Shown one piece after another: positions 10,873 through 20,900 of a stretch of 64,000 bases of DNA; position 1 is the first letter of the stretch; every line of letters begins with the position of its first letter. The stretch comes from Micrasema longulum. Its lineage: Eukaryota > Arthropoda > Insecta > Trichoptera > Brachycentridae. A program made the position numbers and the translations under genes. Location of the stretch: positions 62,001 to 126,000 of the forward strand of contig JAGVSM010003526.1 in the NCBI GenBank assembly GCA_022494885.1, in the 5' to 3' direction. Under the pieces are notes generated by a model that was given only the letters and a program-made list of their open reading frames with translations, did not search any database and had not been told where the DNA came from.

Positions 10873-11330
10873 GTACTCGAACCAGAGAAAATCAATATGT
10901 AATATCACTGACTAACCTGGAGTTGAGTCTTCTTCCTTGTCGGCGATCTGCTCACGCGCTAACGGGGAAACTGATGGTCAGGAAAACTTCATGCACACAA
11001 TAGTCTGGAGTCTGGGGGCGGCGCGGCGGATGATGATCAATGGCGATGGATGATAAAATGTTGTTTTGCGTTGTGCGAGTAAAAACGTTAAGTTACATTA
11101 ACTTTCACGGCAAAATAGCGAAAAATACTTTTCAACAATCAGAAAAGCGTGCGAACATAACTTGTTGAAAATGCGAAGAGTGGCGCGGAAGACGAGCAGT
11201 GTTGCCAACCAACAAAATGTCCCGTCAGGCGTGGCAACCTCACAAATCAAAATTAGCCAGTATCTAATTACATACGATTCTTCTGGCTAAAATACATTGA
11301 AACAAATTATTGGCTCAACCAACGATATTA
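10873..11330 (+). repeat. Repeat B, uninterrupted copy
   Basis: ~455 bases that are ~80% like 61097-61512 plus 62533-62565 (landmarks ACCAGAGAAAATCAATATGT, GGCGATGGATGATAAAATG, TGTCCCGTCAGGCG). It is much more GC-rich than its surroundings. No open frame. It could be an LTR or a non-autonomous element; class unknown. Confidence 0.6.
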
Positions 11331-11574
11331 GCAGAAACATGGAACAAATAACATATGCCTGCAGCATGAAATAAGTTAACGGTCACCTGACTATGCATTA
11401 AGTCAGTTTTTTGGACTGCCTTGATACTAAGGTGCCTCCGAAATATTTATTGCTGAATGGGTAAATTTCTTCGTTGCTCTACTTTGCCAAAGAGTCTGAA
11501 GCCAACGGTTTCTTCCATCTCTGACAAGTCAAATCCACACGGAGAAATATACATATAGACATATTATAAATCCA

Positions 11575-11690
11575 GTATGTTTATTCAGTGAGACAATTTT
11601 TACTCAATGTTATTAAATATTTAGACTTTTCTTTGTCTACCGGTTTCGAGACGTACCCGCCTCTTCGTCAGGACACCAATTAAACTAACA
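11575..11690 (-). mobile_element. Penelope-like 3' tail (family 1) with hammerhead-like core
   Basis: The minus strand reads TGTC-CTGACGA-A-GAGGC-loop-GTCTC-GAAAC-CGGTA-GACA. The core boxes CTGANGA and GAAAC, a 5-bp stem II and a TGTC/GACA stem I are in hammerhead type I order, with one extra A before stem II. Related tails are at 12070-12185, 56775-56910 and 56990-57062. Confidence 0.55.
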
Positions 11691-11892
11691 TGCAAAACCC
11701 ACTGTACATCTTCACAATAGTTGTTGCACAAAAATATAAAACCAACACGACATGCATTTTAATAAGCACATGCACTGATTAGGACAAACGAGCACTGATT
11801 AAATTATAAAAATAATATGTTGTTTGTAAAATAAATTTAAAAAATATATGGAGAAATAGATAGGTGAGCTTTTGATTTTTTTTTGATTTTTT

Positions 11893-12061
11893 TTTGCACC
11901 ACAACAGGCCAGGAGGCCCAATTATAGTGGTGAATTACATCACAGAACACCCAGGATTGAGAAAAATCACATTTTAAATTTTTGTGTTCTCACCGGGAAT
12001 CGAACCCGGAACCTTCCGTGCGTGAGTGAAGCGTCTTGATCACTACACTACAGAAGCTGCC
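11893..12061 (-). mobile_element. SINE family 1 copy
   Basis: Same as the copy at 23097-23280. The minus strand has a tRNA-like head with B box GGGTTCGATTCCCGG and a body ending in GGCCTCCTGGCCTGTTGTGG then TGCAAAAAAAA. It lies between two Penelope-like tails. Confidence 0.75.
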
Positions 12062-12069
12062 GTGATATG

Positions 12070-12185
12070 TTTAATAGGGTGACCATTACAGTGACGAAGA
12101 GACGGGTACGTCTCAAAACCGGTAGACATAGAAAAGTCGGTAAGTGGTTATATACAAATATTTTATAACATTAAGTAAAATGTTT
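12070..12185 (+). mobile_element. Penelope-like 3' tail (family 1), degenerate core
   Basis: Shares GGGTGACCATTACAG, GGTAGACATAGAAAAGTCGG and TAAGTGGTTATATAC with 56775-56910, but the ribozyme-like core is damaged (GTGACGA and CAAAAC). Forms an inverted pair with 11575-11690. Confidence 0.55.
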
Positions 12186-12189
12186 GACC

Positions 12190-13085
12190 CCAAAGTTAAT
12201 GCTTTAAATATTAATTAGACATTTTTTGTTTATATTTTTTTCTAATTCACAAATTAGTATCTATACATGTACCTATCTTAATTTTGGGTAATGAATCTGA
12301 TTTTGCACATTGATATTATATAAGTTTAAGAGACTACGTTGGAACCAAAACCCAATTTAAAACTATTCCAAAAATCAAGCTCCTAAAGAACCCTTGGTTG
12401 AATCCCTTTTTTGGTTCATTATTTAATCAAGTAACCATAAACACTTGTCAAAATATTCATAAAATGATACATTTATGAGTTGTATTGATGTAGGTAAATA
12501 AGCAATAAGTGGTCTATTACATTTTATCGACAATAAACTAAACCAAATTGGATTTTCTCATATTGGGGGATTGTGGTTGAACTTAATTTATTTTCGATAT
12601 GACATATAAAGCTAGTGTTGCATTTGTCTTCACACAGATAAGTAAGAAATTTAAATAAAAATATGTATCTTCTAAACTCTGAAAATTATTCAGTCGATTT
12701 TCAAGCTATTTTTTAAAATATTTCTTTTTGAAAAAAATATTGTCATATGTCTGAAGAAAACCGTAAAAAAACTACAAATCTACATGGAAAACTAAATGAT
12801 ATATTTGTATTTAAAAAAAGGAAATTTCACATTTTTATGACTGTTGGGCTAAAATTTTGTTTGGTAATATTTGGATACTTAAAAGTAGAGAAAATATAAT
12901 CGACTAGAAACATTAACTTTAAAACTTACACGGTATAATAACAAGATACGTAGAATTTTCGCATATTAAAAATATCTTGATATATTTACAATATTTCTGA
13001 ATTTCACCCACGAGGGAGTTATCAATATTAAAAATATTAAAAAAGAGACAAAGAACATTTTAAATAAAGACATATTACACGGACA
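12190..13085. other. ~900-base intergenic stretch, nothing recognised
   Basis: AT-rich sequence between the receptor genes. No open frame over 60 codons, TIRs, tRNA-like boxes or similarity to other parts of the window were seen. Confidence 0.4.
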
Positions 13086-13089
13086 AGAC

Positions 13090-13280
13090 ATATTACACTA
13101 GGCATTTACACGGCTTATGACCTATCATTGGCTGGTTTAAGAGACAACTTTATACACTGCGCAACATTTACCATTCTGCCTATGTTTCAACATTCACATT
13201 TCCTCATCTTTTCCGTCAGTTAAAACCTAATCGATGTGGGTGAGATTCATCCAACATTTTTTTTACAACCTTTTTTCTAC
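13090..13280 (-). repeat. Repeat family A copy (reverse)
   Basis: Carries TAGGCATTTACACGGCTTATG, ACATTTACCATTCTGCC and GATGTGGGTGAGATTCATCC, the reverse-orientation core of family A, truncated at the right. Confidence 0.65.
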
Positions 13281-13298
13281 AAGCATTTGAACAGACTC

Positions 13299-13409
13299 AA
13301 AACATTGTTGATTTACCTACAGCAAACTTTACGACAAAACATTGTTGATTTACCTACAGCAAACTTTACGACAAAACATTGTTGATTTACCTACAGCAAA
13401 CTTTACGAC
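13299..13409. repeat. 37-bp tandem repeat, three identical copies
   Basis: Three perfect head-to-tail copies of a 37-base unit beginning AAAACATTGTTGATTTACC, followed by a partial fourth. The unit starts in the family A end sequence (ACTCAAAACATTGTTG), so the array grew at the edge of a family A copy. Confidence 0.85.
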
Positions 13410-13450
13410 AAAACTTTCAAATTTACCTGCTTACTATGAAACGTTGTTCG

Positions 13451-13560
13451 CCTCGTGGTGTTATGGCCAGCACGTTATCCTACCATGCAAGCGGTCTCGG
13501 GTTCGATTCCTGACATGGTTAGCATGAAATATTTATGAACTTACTTAATAATAAATAAAT
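13451..13560 (+). mobile_element. SINE family 2 head (+ strand)
   Basis: CCTCGTGGTGTTATGGCCAG supplies the A box and GGTTCGATTCCTGACATGG the B box; this is the head of SINE family 2. The body is lost after ~80 bases. Confidence 0.6.
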
Positions 13561-13564
13561 ATAC

Positions 13565-14015
13565 ATAATTTTTTATATGAATAACTCCCTAGGGAGGAAA
13601 TCCAGCCAGTCTGCAAGCATTTGGACATACTCAAACATTGTTGAATTAACTACCTAGTAAAAAAAGACGTATCGAAATTGTTTTTAGGCGTTGCCTAGTA
13701 GGTGATTTGGTTCAACCGGATGAATCTCACCCGCATGATAAAGGTTTTAGCTCCTTTACTTCACAAAAGTCAACAGATGGAGTTGAGGAAATTTGGATGT
13801 TTAAACATGGGCAGAATGGTGAATGTTACATAGTGTGTAATGTGGCCACTTAAACCAGCCAATGACAGGTCGTAAGGTATGTAAATGCCTAGACTTCCAT
13901 ATTCCCTTATTTAAGGTATTCTCCATCCCTGTTGTAATTTGTTAATCTCAATGACTCCCGAGGGGGTGAAATCCAGTCTTCTGTCTACAAACATTTGGAC
14001 AAACTCAAATATTGT
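13565..14015 (+). repeat. Repeat family A, most complete copy
   Basis: Reads from an end unit (AACTCCCTAGGGAGG, CAAGCATTTGGACATACTC) through the core (GGCGTTGCCTAGTAGGTGA, CAGAATGGTGAATGTTACA, CCAGCCAATGACAGG, GACTTCCATATTCCCTT) to a second end unit (GACTCCCGAGGGGGTGAAAT). The two end units are related and ~377 bases apart, so the whole looks like one period of a tandem or cyclic arrangement. Confidence 0.7.
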
Positions 14016-14019
14016 AACT

Positions 14020-14130
14020 TGTTTAGGCTTTTTAGGCTTTGGCATAATAATTAACAATAAAATATACATAGTAAAATTAATCAAATTAAATTAGTATGAC
14101 ATGTAATGCAATATAATAAAAATCTATAAA
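14020..14130 (-). mobile_element. Non-LTR 3'-UTR fragment
   Basis: AACTTGTTTAGGCTTTTTAG and TAACAATAAAATATACATAG match 4007-4460 and 52108-52570; a short truncated copy of the same 3' end, followed at 14135-14190 by a family A end fragment (ACTTCCATATTCCCTTCTCA). Confidence 0.45.
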
Positions 14131-14312
14131 AACAGAGTATACTTCCATATTCCCTTCTCAATAATGTTTTTTCTCTCTGTTGCATTAAATTGAAATAAAT
14201 GAACATGGTTTAATAATAAAAAAACGTAATTTAAAAAATACAAAAATGCCGTTTTTTTTAGTTGACAATAATTGTTGTAAAATGGAAAATATTTTCTTTT
14301 CAAATATCACGG

Positions 14313-14591
14313 ATAATGGAACCCTTTACCGAATTCTTTTCGCTCTCAAAAGTTTTTAAATGTAAATATTTATATTTCTCCCAGGAGTGGGGAGGCGGCT
14401 CTCCAAATAAAAGTGAAGAAATAATTCCTCAAGATGAAAAAACACTTATCACAGAAGGAAGGCAGAAGATCGGACACAAAGAGGAAATTAAAGAGGCCAG
14501 AAGAAAGATTAATTCTCCAATGGGGGCGCCAAATACCACAACACCAAGTCCTGAGGAGGTTTTAATACTATCCGTAAATAATAAAATCTAA
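14313..14591 (+). CDS. Unrecognised hydrophilic open frame; possible 5' exon of receptor gene 2
   Basis: Open frame of 93 codons from the ATG at 14313 (in-frame ATG also at 14262). A strong acceptor (TTTCTCCCAG, ending 14389-14390 region) precedes a charged segment rich in Glu, Lys and Arg (EIIPQDEKTLITEGRQK) with GC content above its surroundings. It lies upstream of, and co-oriented with, receptor gene 2, whose first coding exon is missing, and receptor N-termini are cytoplasmic and hydrophilic. Against this, no donor in this frame has the phase-2 end needed to join 17985, so an extra exon would be required. It could equally belong to a transposon or another gene. Confidence 0.25.
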   Translation: MMEPFTEFFSLSKVFKCKYLYFSQEWGGGSPNKSEEIIPQDEKTLITEGRQKIGHKEEIKEARRKINSPMGAPNTTTPSPEEVLILSVNNKI

Positions 14592-14628
14592 TAAGAAACT
14601 CACGGAAAAAGTGGCGTATTTTTTTTTT

Positions 14629-14665
14629 CACACCACAACAGGCCAGGAGAGTCAGTGAGAACATT
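14629..14665 (-). mobile_element. SINE family 1 tail fragment
   Basis: CACACCACAACAGGCCAGGA matches the last ~25 bases of SINE family 1 in reverse orientation; the rest of the SINE is absent. Confidence 0.4.
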
Positions 14666-14699
14666 TAGTGATTTAAAAAATTAGATTTTTAAAATGTTT

Positions 14700-15285
14700 T
14701 CTAGCACGCGGTAAAACTTAATTGTCAGGTGAAATTTCTCGAAAATGTATGAAAAAAAAAATAAAAACGTTTTTGATGAAAATGAACTGCTTTGCAACGT
14801 CACAGATTTAAGCGCTTTTGAGATAATTTTCACAAAAATGGCGCTATGGCGCTACTCACAACAATAATAACAAGTTAACGCGTTGTTGTGATAACTGGCA
14901 ACGGATTTTCGGTTGCTGGGATAGCCATTTTTTCCGACGTTTAGCGTATTTTAGAGGTTTACGAGAGAGCAAAAACAAAGCTTGATATTTTTTTTAAGTA
15001 GCTGTCAGATACTGTAGAATTGCCAAACATCTGTCTTTTTTATTTCAATAGATACATAATAAGCAATTCTACAGTATCTGATAGTGACTTAAAAAATATC
15101 AAGACTTGTTTTTGCTCTCCTGTAAAAAATACAGAATCGATAGTATACGTGGTGACCGCGTTTTAAAAGTCATAGCGATGATAATACGAAACATAAAAAT
15201 AAAATTGGCTTAGTTCGATAGTTAGTTAGAAAATCAATTTTATTATGAACCACTGAAATTCCTCACTATGGGGATAAATCACATT
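14700..15285. mobile_element. TIR element (MITE), copy 2, interrupted
   Basis: Second copy of the element at 8736-9167. The right end CCACTGAAATTCCTCACTATG resembles the 8.7-9.2 kb copy's right end. The left end is poorly preserved. The palindromic element at 14952-15122 is inserted in it and displaces the GATAATACGA block to ~15180. Confidence 0.5.
14952..15122. mobile_element. Long-arm palindromic MITE
   Basis: The left arm (GAGAGCAAAAACAAAGCTTG, ending CTGTAGAATTGC) mirrors the right arm (GCAATTCTACAGTATCTGAT, ending TTTTTGCTCTCC): ~65-base arms at ~90% around a ~45-base centre. A half copy (left arm and centre only) is at 20865-20965. No coding capacity. Confidence 0.75.
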
Positions 15286-15478
15286 GTATCCCTCCCCATC
15301 ACCAGGGCTGAAACTACTATGAGGTTCATAGTCCATAATCGATGAAACATTCGTGCGAAAACATTTCACCTAAAACTGTGCTACGACCAAATAAGCAATG
15401 TCATAATTTTCGAAAGAATCCAATACAACGTATAATGAAATTCTAACAATATTGCACATAAAATCAGGAGCATCGTTC

Positions 15479-15751
15479 CGCAGTACATTCACACCGTCCC
15501 TACCATGGAGAAATGAACTACAAAGGAACGTGGCGTATAAAGAGACCACAGTCATTCAATTCAGTTCAGTCCAGCTCGACGCAGTCACTCAGTTCCAGCA
15601 TGTACTTCAAGTGCAGTATCGCCGTAATAATCGTGCGACATAATTCATGATTTTTTCGTTATCTAATAAATACGCATTCAACTGCAACCTCGTCTTCTTT
15701 GCCCATCGCCAACTGAGACAGGATCACCACACCCAACCACCAAAACCTACA
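15479..15751 (+). mobile_element. Long terminal repeat of a Gypsy-type element
   Basis: Starts near CAGTACATTCACAC, contains ATCTAATAAATACGCATTC (polyadenylation signal context) and ends CTACA just before TTGGTGACTCCGACGTG, a primer-binding-site-like sequence found after Gypsy-type LTRs. A diverged copy is at 48429-48745 on the minus strand. LTR length (~273 bases) and CA end fit; the start is CG in place of TG. Confidence 0.55.
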
Positions 15752-15840
15752 TTGGTGACTCCGACGTGCCCGCCGTGATACCATTATGGTATCCAGCGGG
15801 ACGCTTAACTCAACGGAGCAGAAGCCTTCTCCAAACTTAT
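15752..15840 (+). mobile_element. Primer-binding site and leader remnant of LTR element
   Basis: TTGGTGACTCCGACGTGCCC follows the LTR directly, then ~70 bases of possible leader ending near TCAACGGAGCAG. No gag or pol frame follows, so the internal region was deleted. Confidence 0.4.
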
Positions 15841-15969
15841 ATCTTACATTATAACTGCTAATACATCATAGAAAAGAGTAGAAAATTTGAATTATTTTCA
15901 AAATGATTATTTCAACCTTTTTATTACCTTACCATGCGTTTAATAAAATAATTTGAGTTATTCTACTTT

Positions 15970-16930
15970 GTTACTGAATCCTTTGGATTATGATAAAAGG
16001 GGTTGCGTGAAAAGAAGACTTAAGAATGAAGTTATGAATGTTTCTATTTAGATTAATGGCGCTTTTTGTTGAAGAAAAAAATAAACGAAACAAAAAGAAA
16101 ATAATGTTTATCACAAAAGCCCTTATTTCTTGTTTCAAAGATTGTGATAAGCATTCTGATATAAAGAAATGAAATGCTTTCAAGATCCGATTAAAAGTAA
16201 TGAAATCCTTTCAAGTTTAGATTTGAAGTAGAACAATGATTTCTTTTTTAAAAAAAAAATTTTCTTTTTTTTAAAAAAGCTTTTTAATTAGAGTCGAAGA
16301 TATGCAATGCTTACATGTTCAGATTTAAAGTAATGTAACCCTTTCAAGTTCTGCAATTCTTTCATGATCAGATTTGAAAAATAAAATACCTTTAAGTTCA
16401 GGCCTAATGCCAGTAATTTATTTATTTTATAGAAACATACAGTCAACAATGATTAACTTACATTATGAAGATAAATTTGAAAGACAAACCAGCGAAGTTT
16501 CTAAATAATAATCTTACACATTAAACTATGATACAATGTAGTGTAATATAATTATAATATTGTAATGTTTTCTTGTTCAGACTTAAAGTGTTGTCATACT
16601 TTTAACTTTAGATTTGAAGAAATGCAATGCTCATAAGTTTAAAACATTTAAGTTTGTAAGTGAAAATTCTTGATGGAAGTTCATTGTAGTTTATTATAGA
16701 AATAAAAGACGAGTGATACATAAATTTGTAGAATAAAGTATAATAAACGTATAAGTTTAAACCTAAATTTATCAATTTAATGCTTTCAAGTTTATATTTG
16801 AAGAAATGGAATGCATATAAAATCCGATAAAAATTAATACAAAGCTTTCAAGTTCAGATTTAAAATTATTGCTATACTTTCAAGTTCAGGTTTGAACAAT
16901 ATTATATATTTTATAAATTAATGATTTGTC
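15970..16930. repeat. Degenerate minisatellite-like array
   Basis: A loose unit of ~40-55 bases built on AATGCTTTCAAGTTCAGATTTGAAG recurs at least ten times between 16150 and 16900 and again at 17860-17930, after the non-LTR copy at 16926-17830. The repeats are too diverged to align exactly by eye. Confidence 0.5.
16421..16560 (-). mobile_element. Non-LTR 3' end fragment within the minisatellite
   Basis: TTATAGAAACATACAGTCAA and GACAAACCAGCGAAGTTTCT match the reverse complement of the 3' end of the element at 55230-56165. A ~140-base 5'-truncated insertion. Confidence 0.55.
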
Positions 16931-17830
16931 ACAGAACAATTTAAAGGGAAAAATTATTATGTATTCCGACGATATTGGACTATTCTATAAAAATCAAACA
17001 GACGTATTAACAAACAATGACATAAACGAAGACCTTACTATGTTGACTAAATGGACAAACAAAAATTTACTTACACTTAATGAAAAAAAATGCTATATTT
17101 TCCATTTCGAATCTAGAAAAAAATGACATAAAGTAGATGCTTACATAAACAATGAACGACTTACTGAAATTGAACATGTTAAATACTTACGACCAACAAT
17201 AGACCGACAATTGACATGGGAAATTCATATCAACAATTTAATTAGCAAAGTGGCGACATTATCGAGTCTTTTTTTAAAAATCAAAAACTTTTTCCAAAAA
17301 CGGAAAAAATTCTAATGTATGAAGCCTATGTAAAAACTAAAATATGTTATACGCAACTGTTATAGGGAACAGGATATGAAAATGACATAAACTGACTACA
17401 AAGACAACAAAATAAAATATTAACGTTAGTATATGACTTTCCCCATCTAACTTTTTAAACAAACTAAGCAATTAAATATAACTGAACTCTTTCAACTAGA
17501 ATCATTAAAATTTATCCATAAACTAGCCACTAATGTAATTGTAGACGAAGAACTAAAACTTGTATAAAATTGCAGTCGACATGGACATCATACGAGAATA
17601 TCAGAAAAATATCATATGCAACTTTATAAAACAAGACAAGGACCATCAAGACTAATGTACCAGAGACTGAAATATACAATAAACTACCAGACAAAACTTA
17701 ACAAAATACTCAGACAAACTTTTCAAAAGATGTAAAAAAAATTATTTTGAACAACAGAGTATGAGTGAAAAATGTTTATATTATTTTTGTAAAATGAATC
17801 CGTAAGGGTTTATAAATAAATTTTCAAAAA
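16926..17830 (+). mobile_element. 5'-truncated Jockey/CR1-like non-LTR element
   Basis: Starts inside the reverse transcriptase: the catalytic box reads YSDDIGLF (YADD-like), then WTNKNLLTLNEKKC, and after a stop the downstream thumb motif (LTWEIHINNLISK). It ends in a poly-A stretch at ~17830. Several in-frame stops show it is dead. It interrupts the minisatellite-like array. Confidence 0.75.
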
Positions 17831-17984
17831 AAAAAACTTTGATGATTTTTCAAGTATTTGATAAAAGGACGTCAATGCTTTGATGTTCAGATTGTTTTGA
17901 AACGCAATGCTTTTAATTTCAGATTTAAATTTAAAATTTAACATAAATTATTATTTTTAGCCTGTGACTAGTTTATGATTTTAG

Positions 17985-20900
17985 CTCTGTGATTGAATTT
18001 GACATCGGATTGGCTGAATCGCAGAAAAACAACCAACAATGTACGTAAACCCGTCAAGTATTTGACTTATTTTATCAAACAGGATTTTGACGAAAATATT
18101 AGAAAGATTTTTTGTTAATTTTGACCATTCAAGCTAAATTTATACGATTCTTATTATCAGATAACTTGAAGGCTGTAGTCTAGTTAAACGAACGCAGGAT
18201 TACCGAAAACGATTAGGGCTGATCTGAAGGTCATAAAAAAGTCAATAAGATATTGTTTTAAATTGAAAATTACAACCAGAGTTATCTTTTTTTTTCAAAA
18301 AAAGAGAATTTCATTCTTTAAAAAAAAAAATTAACCAAAGTATTTCGATACTTTTTTTTTTTAAAAGTATTACTGAAGACATAATTTTAAGAAGAAATAA
18401 AGGAAAATGTGACAAAAATATATGTGATTTGAAATGCTTGTATTCCTTTTTAAAAACAAAAAATTAAAATTTGGGCGGGTACTTTCATTTTCAATTTGTT
18501 ATCTTCATATTATTAGAAAAAAAAATAGTTCAATACCTAGTCTTTATTGAGATCCCACATATCTAAGTTTAGTCTAAATTTGAAATGGCGTAATCTGCCA
18601 GTCTAAAAGTAATTATATTTTAGTTACATAAAACTTTTAAGCATATGTTTTAACAGAAATACCTTAATAAAATATTGTTTTATGTAGTTTAAGTTTTTTT
18701 TATTTTTTATTGTTGCGCCATTAAAAAAACATTTGTTTTAAAATGGAAAAATTGTATGATTTCCTCATTTTGCGTTCGTTTTACCAGACTACAGCCTTAT
18801 TTATACATGTTTGGTCTTGGCATTTGAAGGGTTATCATTAGCTTGTTAAAATGGTAGCTTTACACATTTTGTAACATAAGCAATTCTAATCGCTTTAATT
18901 CTGCCATCCGTTAATTTTTGTCAAGTAAAGAAGCTGAAATCATTATTGACGTGGATGAGAATCATTTGAATTATTTCAATTACTGTGAAACACCTCAATA
19001 ATTTTTAAATATTTCTTCTTGACAATCAATATGGTTTTGTTTTAAGGTTTGTTCCCTTCTGACAGAAGTTTGGCAATGGAAACTATAGTGTCTGAAAGAT
19101 TGCTAGAAGATTCTTTCCACTATGCCATCGGTCCAACACTTGCTTTTGGAAGATGTATTGGAATTATGCCCATCACGGGAGTTCTCAATCCGGATCCGTC
19201 AAACCTTAAGTATTATGAATAGCTTCTTCTCAATTATTATAATTACATATCCATGTTATGCATCACACACACACACCCTTACACATGAAGAGAAATGACA
19301 ATATCCCATGCAAGCCTTTCATTCAAAACGCAAAACTCACAGTAAATAGGACAGTGAAAGTAGTAGATGTAATTGAGTTGAAATTGCTGATACTAAAATA
19401 AATATTATTATTGATTTATTTATTCATTATATTTACGGCCTAAGCCAATTACAACAGTTACATGAAAAAACATAAATGCAAGAAACTGAACAAAAAGAAC
19501 ATAAGACTATTAAGCAAAGACAAACAAGGGCAAAACAATAATTGTATACAATATATTCATAAAAACGAAAGACCTAAAACTTCGAGCTAAACCATGCCAA
19601 TCCAACTTCATCCCACACTGTTTAGTCGCGTTGAGATCTACGAAAAGCCGGAAGATGTATCCCAAAGAAGTCCAAATCGTGTGATGAATTGACTAATCTA
19701 TACATTCTAGACATTGGGGCATAAAAACCAAAGTTGCTCTTAGAATATTTTATAAATAGCAGATTTTGACTGAGATTTTCACGGTTGGGAACATGAAAAA
19801 AAATTGATTGCAACAGAGATGGGACATCACTTAAAGCATTAAGTATTTTGAAAGTGCATATAAGGTCCATCTCAGTTCTACGTCTCTCCAATGAAGACAG
19901 ATTAAGAGATTACTCTATTTCAAAATAGGAATAATTACCCCTTTGTAATCCGAGCAATCATGCCACTTTTCTTAGAAAACGGTGTTGAACAGACTCGATA
20001 TGGTCAATATGAGTCCTGTAGAATGGAGACCAAATAGGAGAAGCGTATTCTAGATGGGGTCGAACTAGTGAGCAATAAAGAGTTTTGATGGTATTAATAT
20101 TTTTGAAGTCCGCCGTCACTCTATTGATAAAACAGAGAAGTTTGGGAGATTTGTTTACAATATTATCAATGTGTTCACGATAGAAGAATTTACTATCTAA
20201 AGTAATGCCAAGATCCTTTATTGACGAAACCATTGAAAGGGAAGTATTTTTTAGTCTGTAGTTGAATTGTATAGGTTTTTTTCGTCGCGAGAAAGATATT
20301 ATTTTACATTGGTCAATGTTAAGTTGAAGACAATTGATGTCGCACCATTCATTAAAACAATTAATATCATGTTGAAAAAGTAGACAATCATTGGGAGATT
20401 CAATAAGTTTAAGTACCTTGTTGTCATCAGCAAAAATAGATTAAGAAAATTATGAAGAGAATGGAGAAATATAATTTTTTAAAGTAATAAAGGTCTATGA
20501 AATACTCCCCAGAAAAGAATATTTTTTGTTACTTGTTAGTAGCATAAAAAATATTTTGATATTTGTAGTTTTGGATTCCCGCAAAAACGGTCATTCCATT
20601 GGCCACGCCCCTAATACGTCACGATTCATGTTTATTTGTTCCCAATTTATATACCTATATCCCTATTAGACAAAATACATTCTCTGTTAGATACAATACG
20701 TCGTGGGTTATTTAATAATATATTTGTTTAACGAACAAATTACACATAATTTGAAATGATATATTCGCGTTATTTTTGTTGAAAAAAACTTATTTAGGGT
20801 CAAGAGATCGAAATTGAAATATCGACAGCCCCTACGTAAACTCATACTACCGAATTTACATTTTGCGAGGTTTACGGGAGAGCAAAAACAAAGCTTGATA

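Noticed and set aside
13299..13409. CRISPR-like array
   Set aside because: Three direct repeats without spacers in a eukaryotic repeat context; it is a simple tandem repeat.
15452..15643. 63-codon + frame and 61-codon minus frame
   Set aside because: Both lie within an LTR; the + frame resembles the minus frame at 48501-48797 only because the LTRs are homologous.
16926..17126. Possible small host gene
   Set aside because: The YSDD box and neighbouring motifs identify reverse transcriptase; it is a truncated retroelement.
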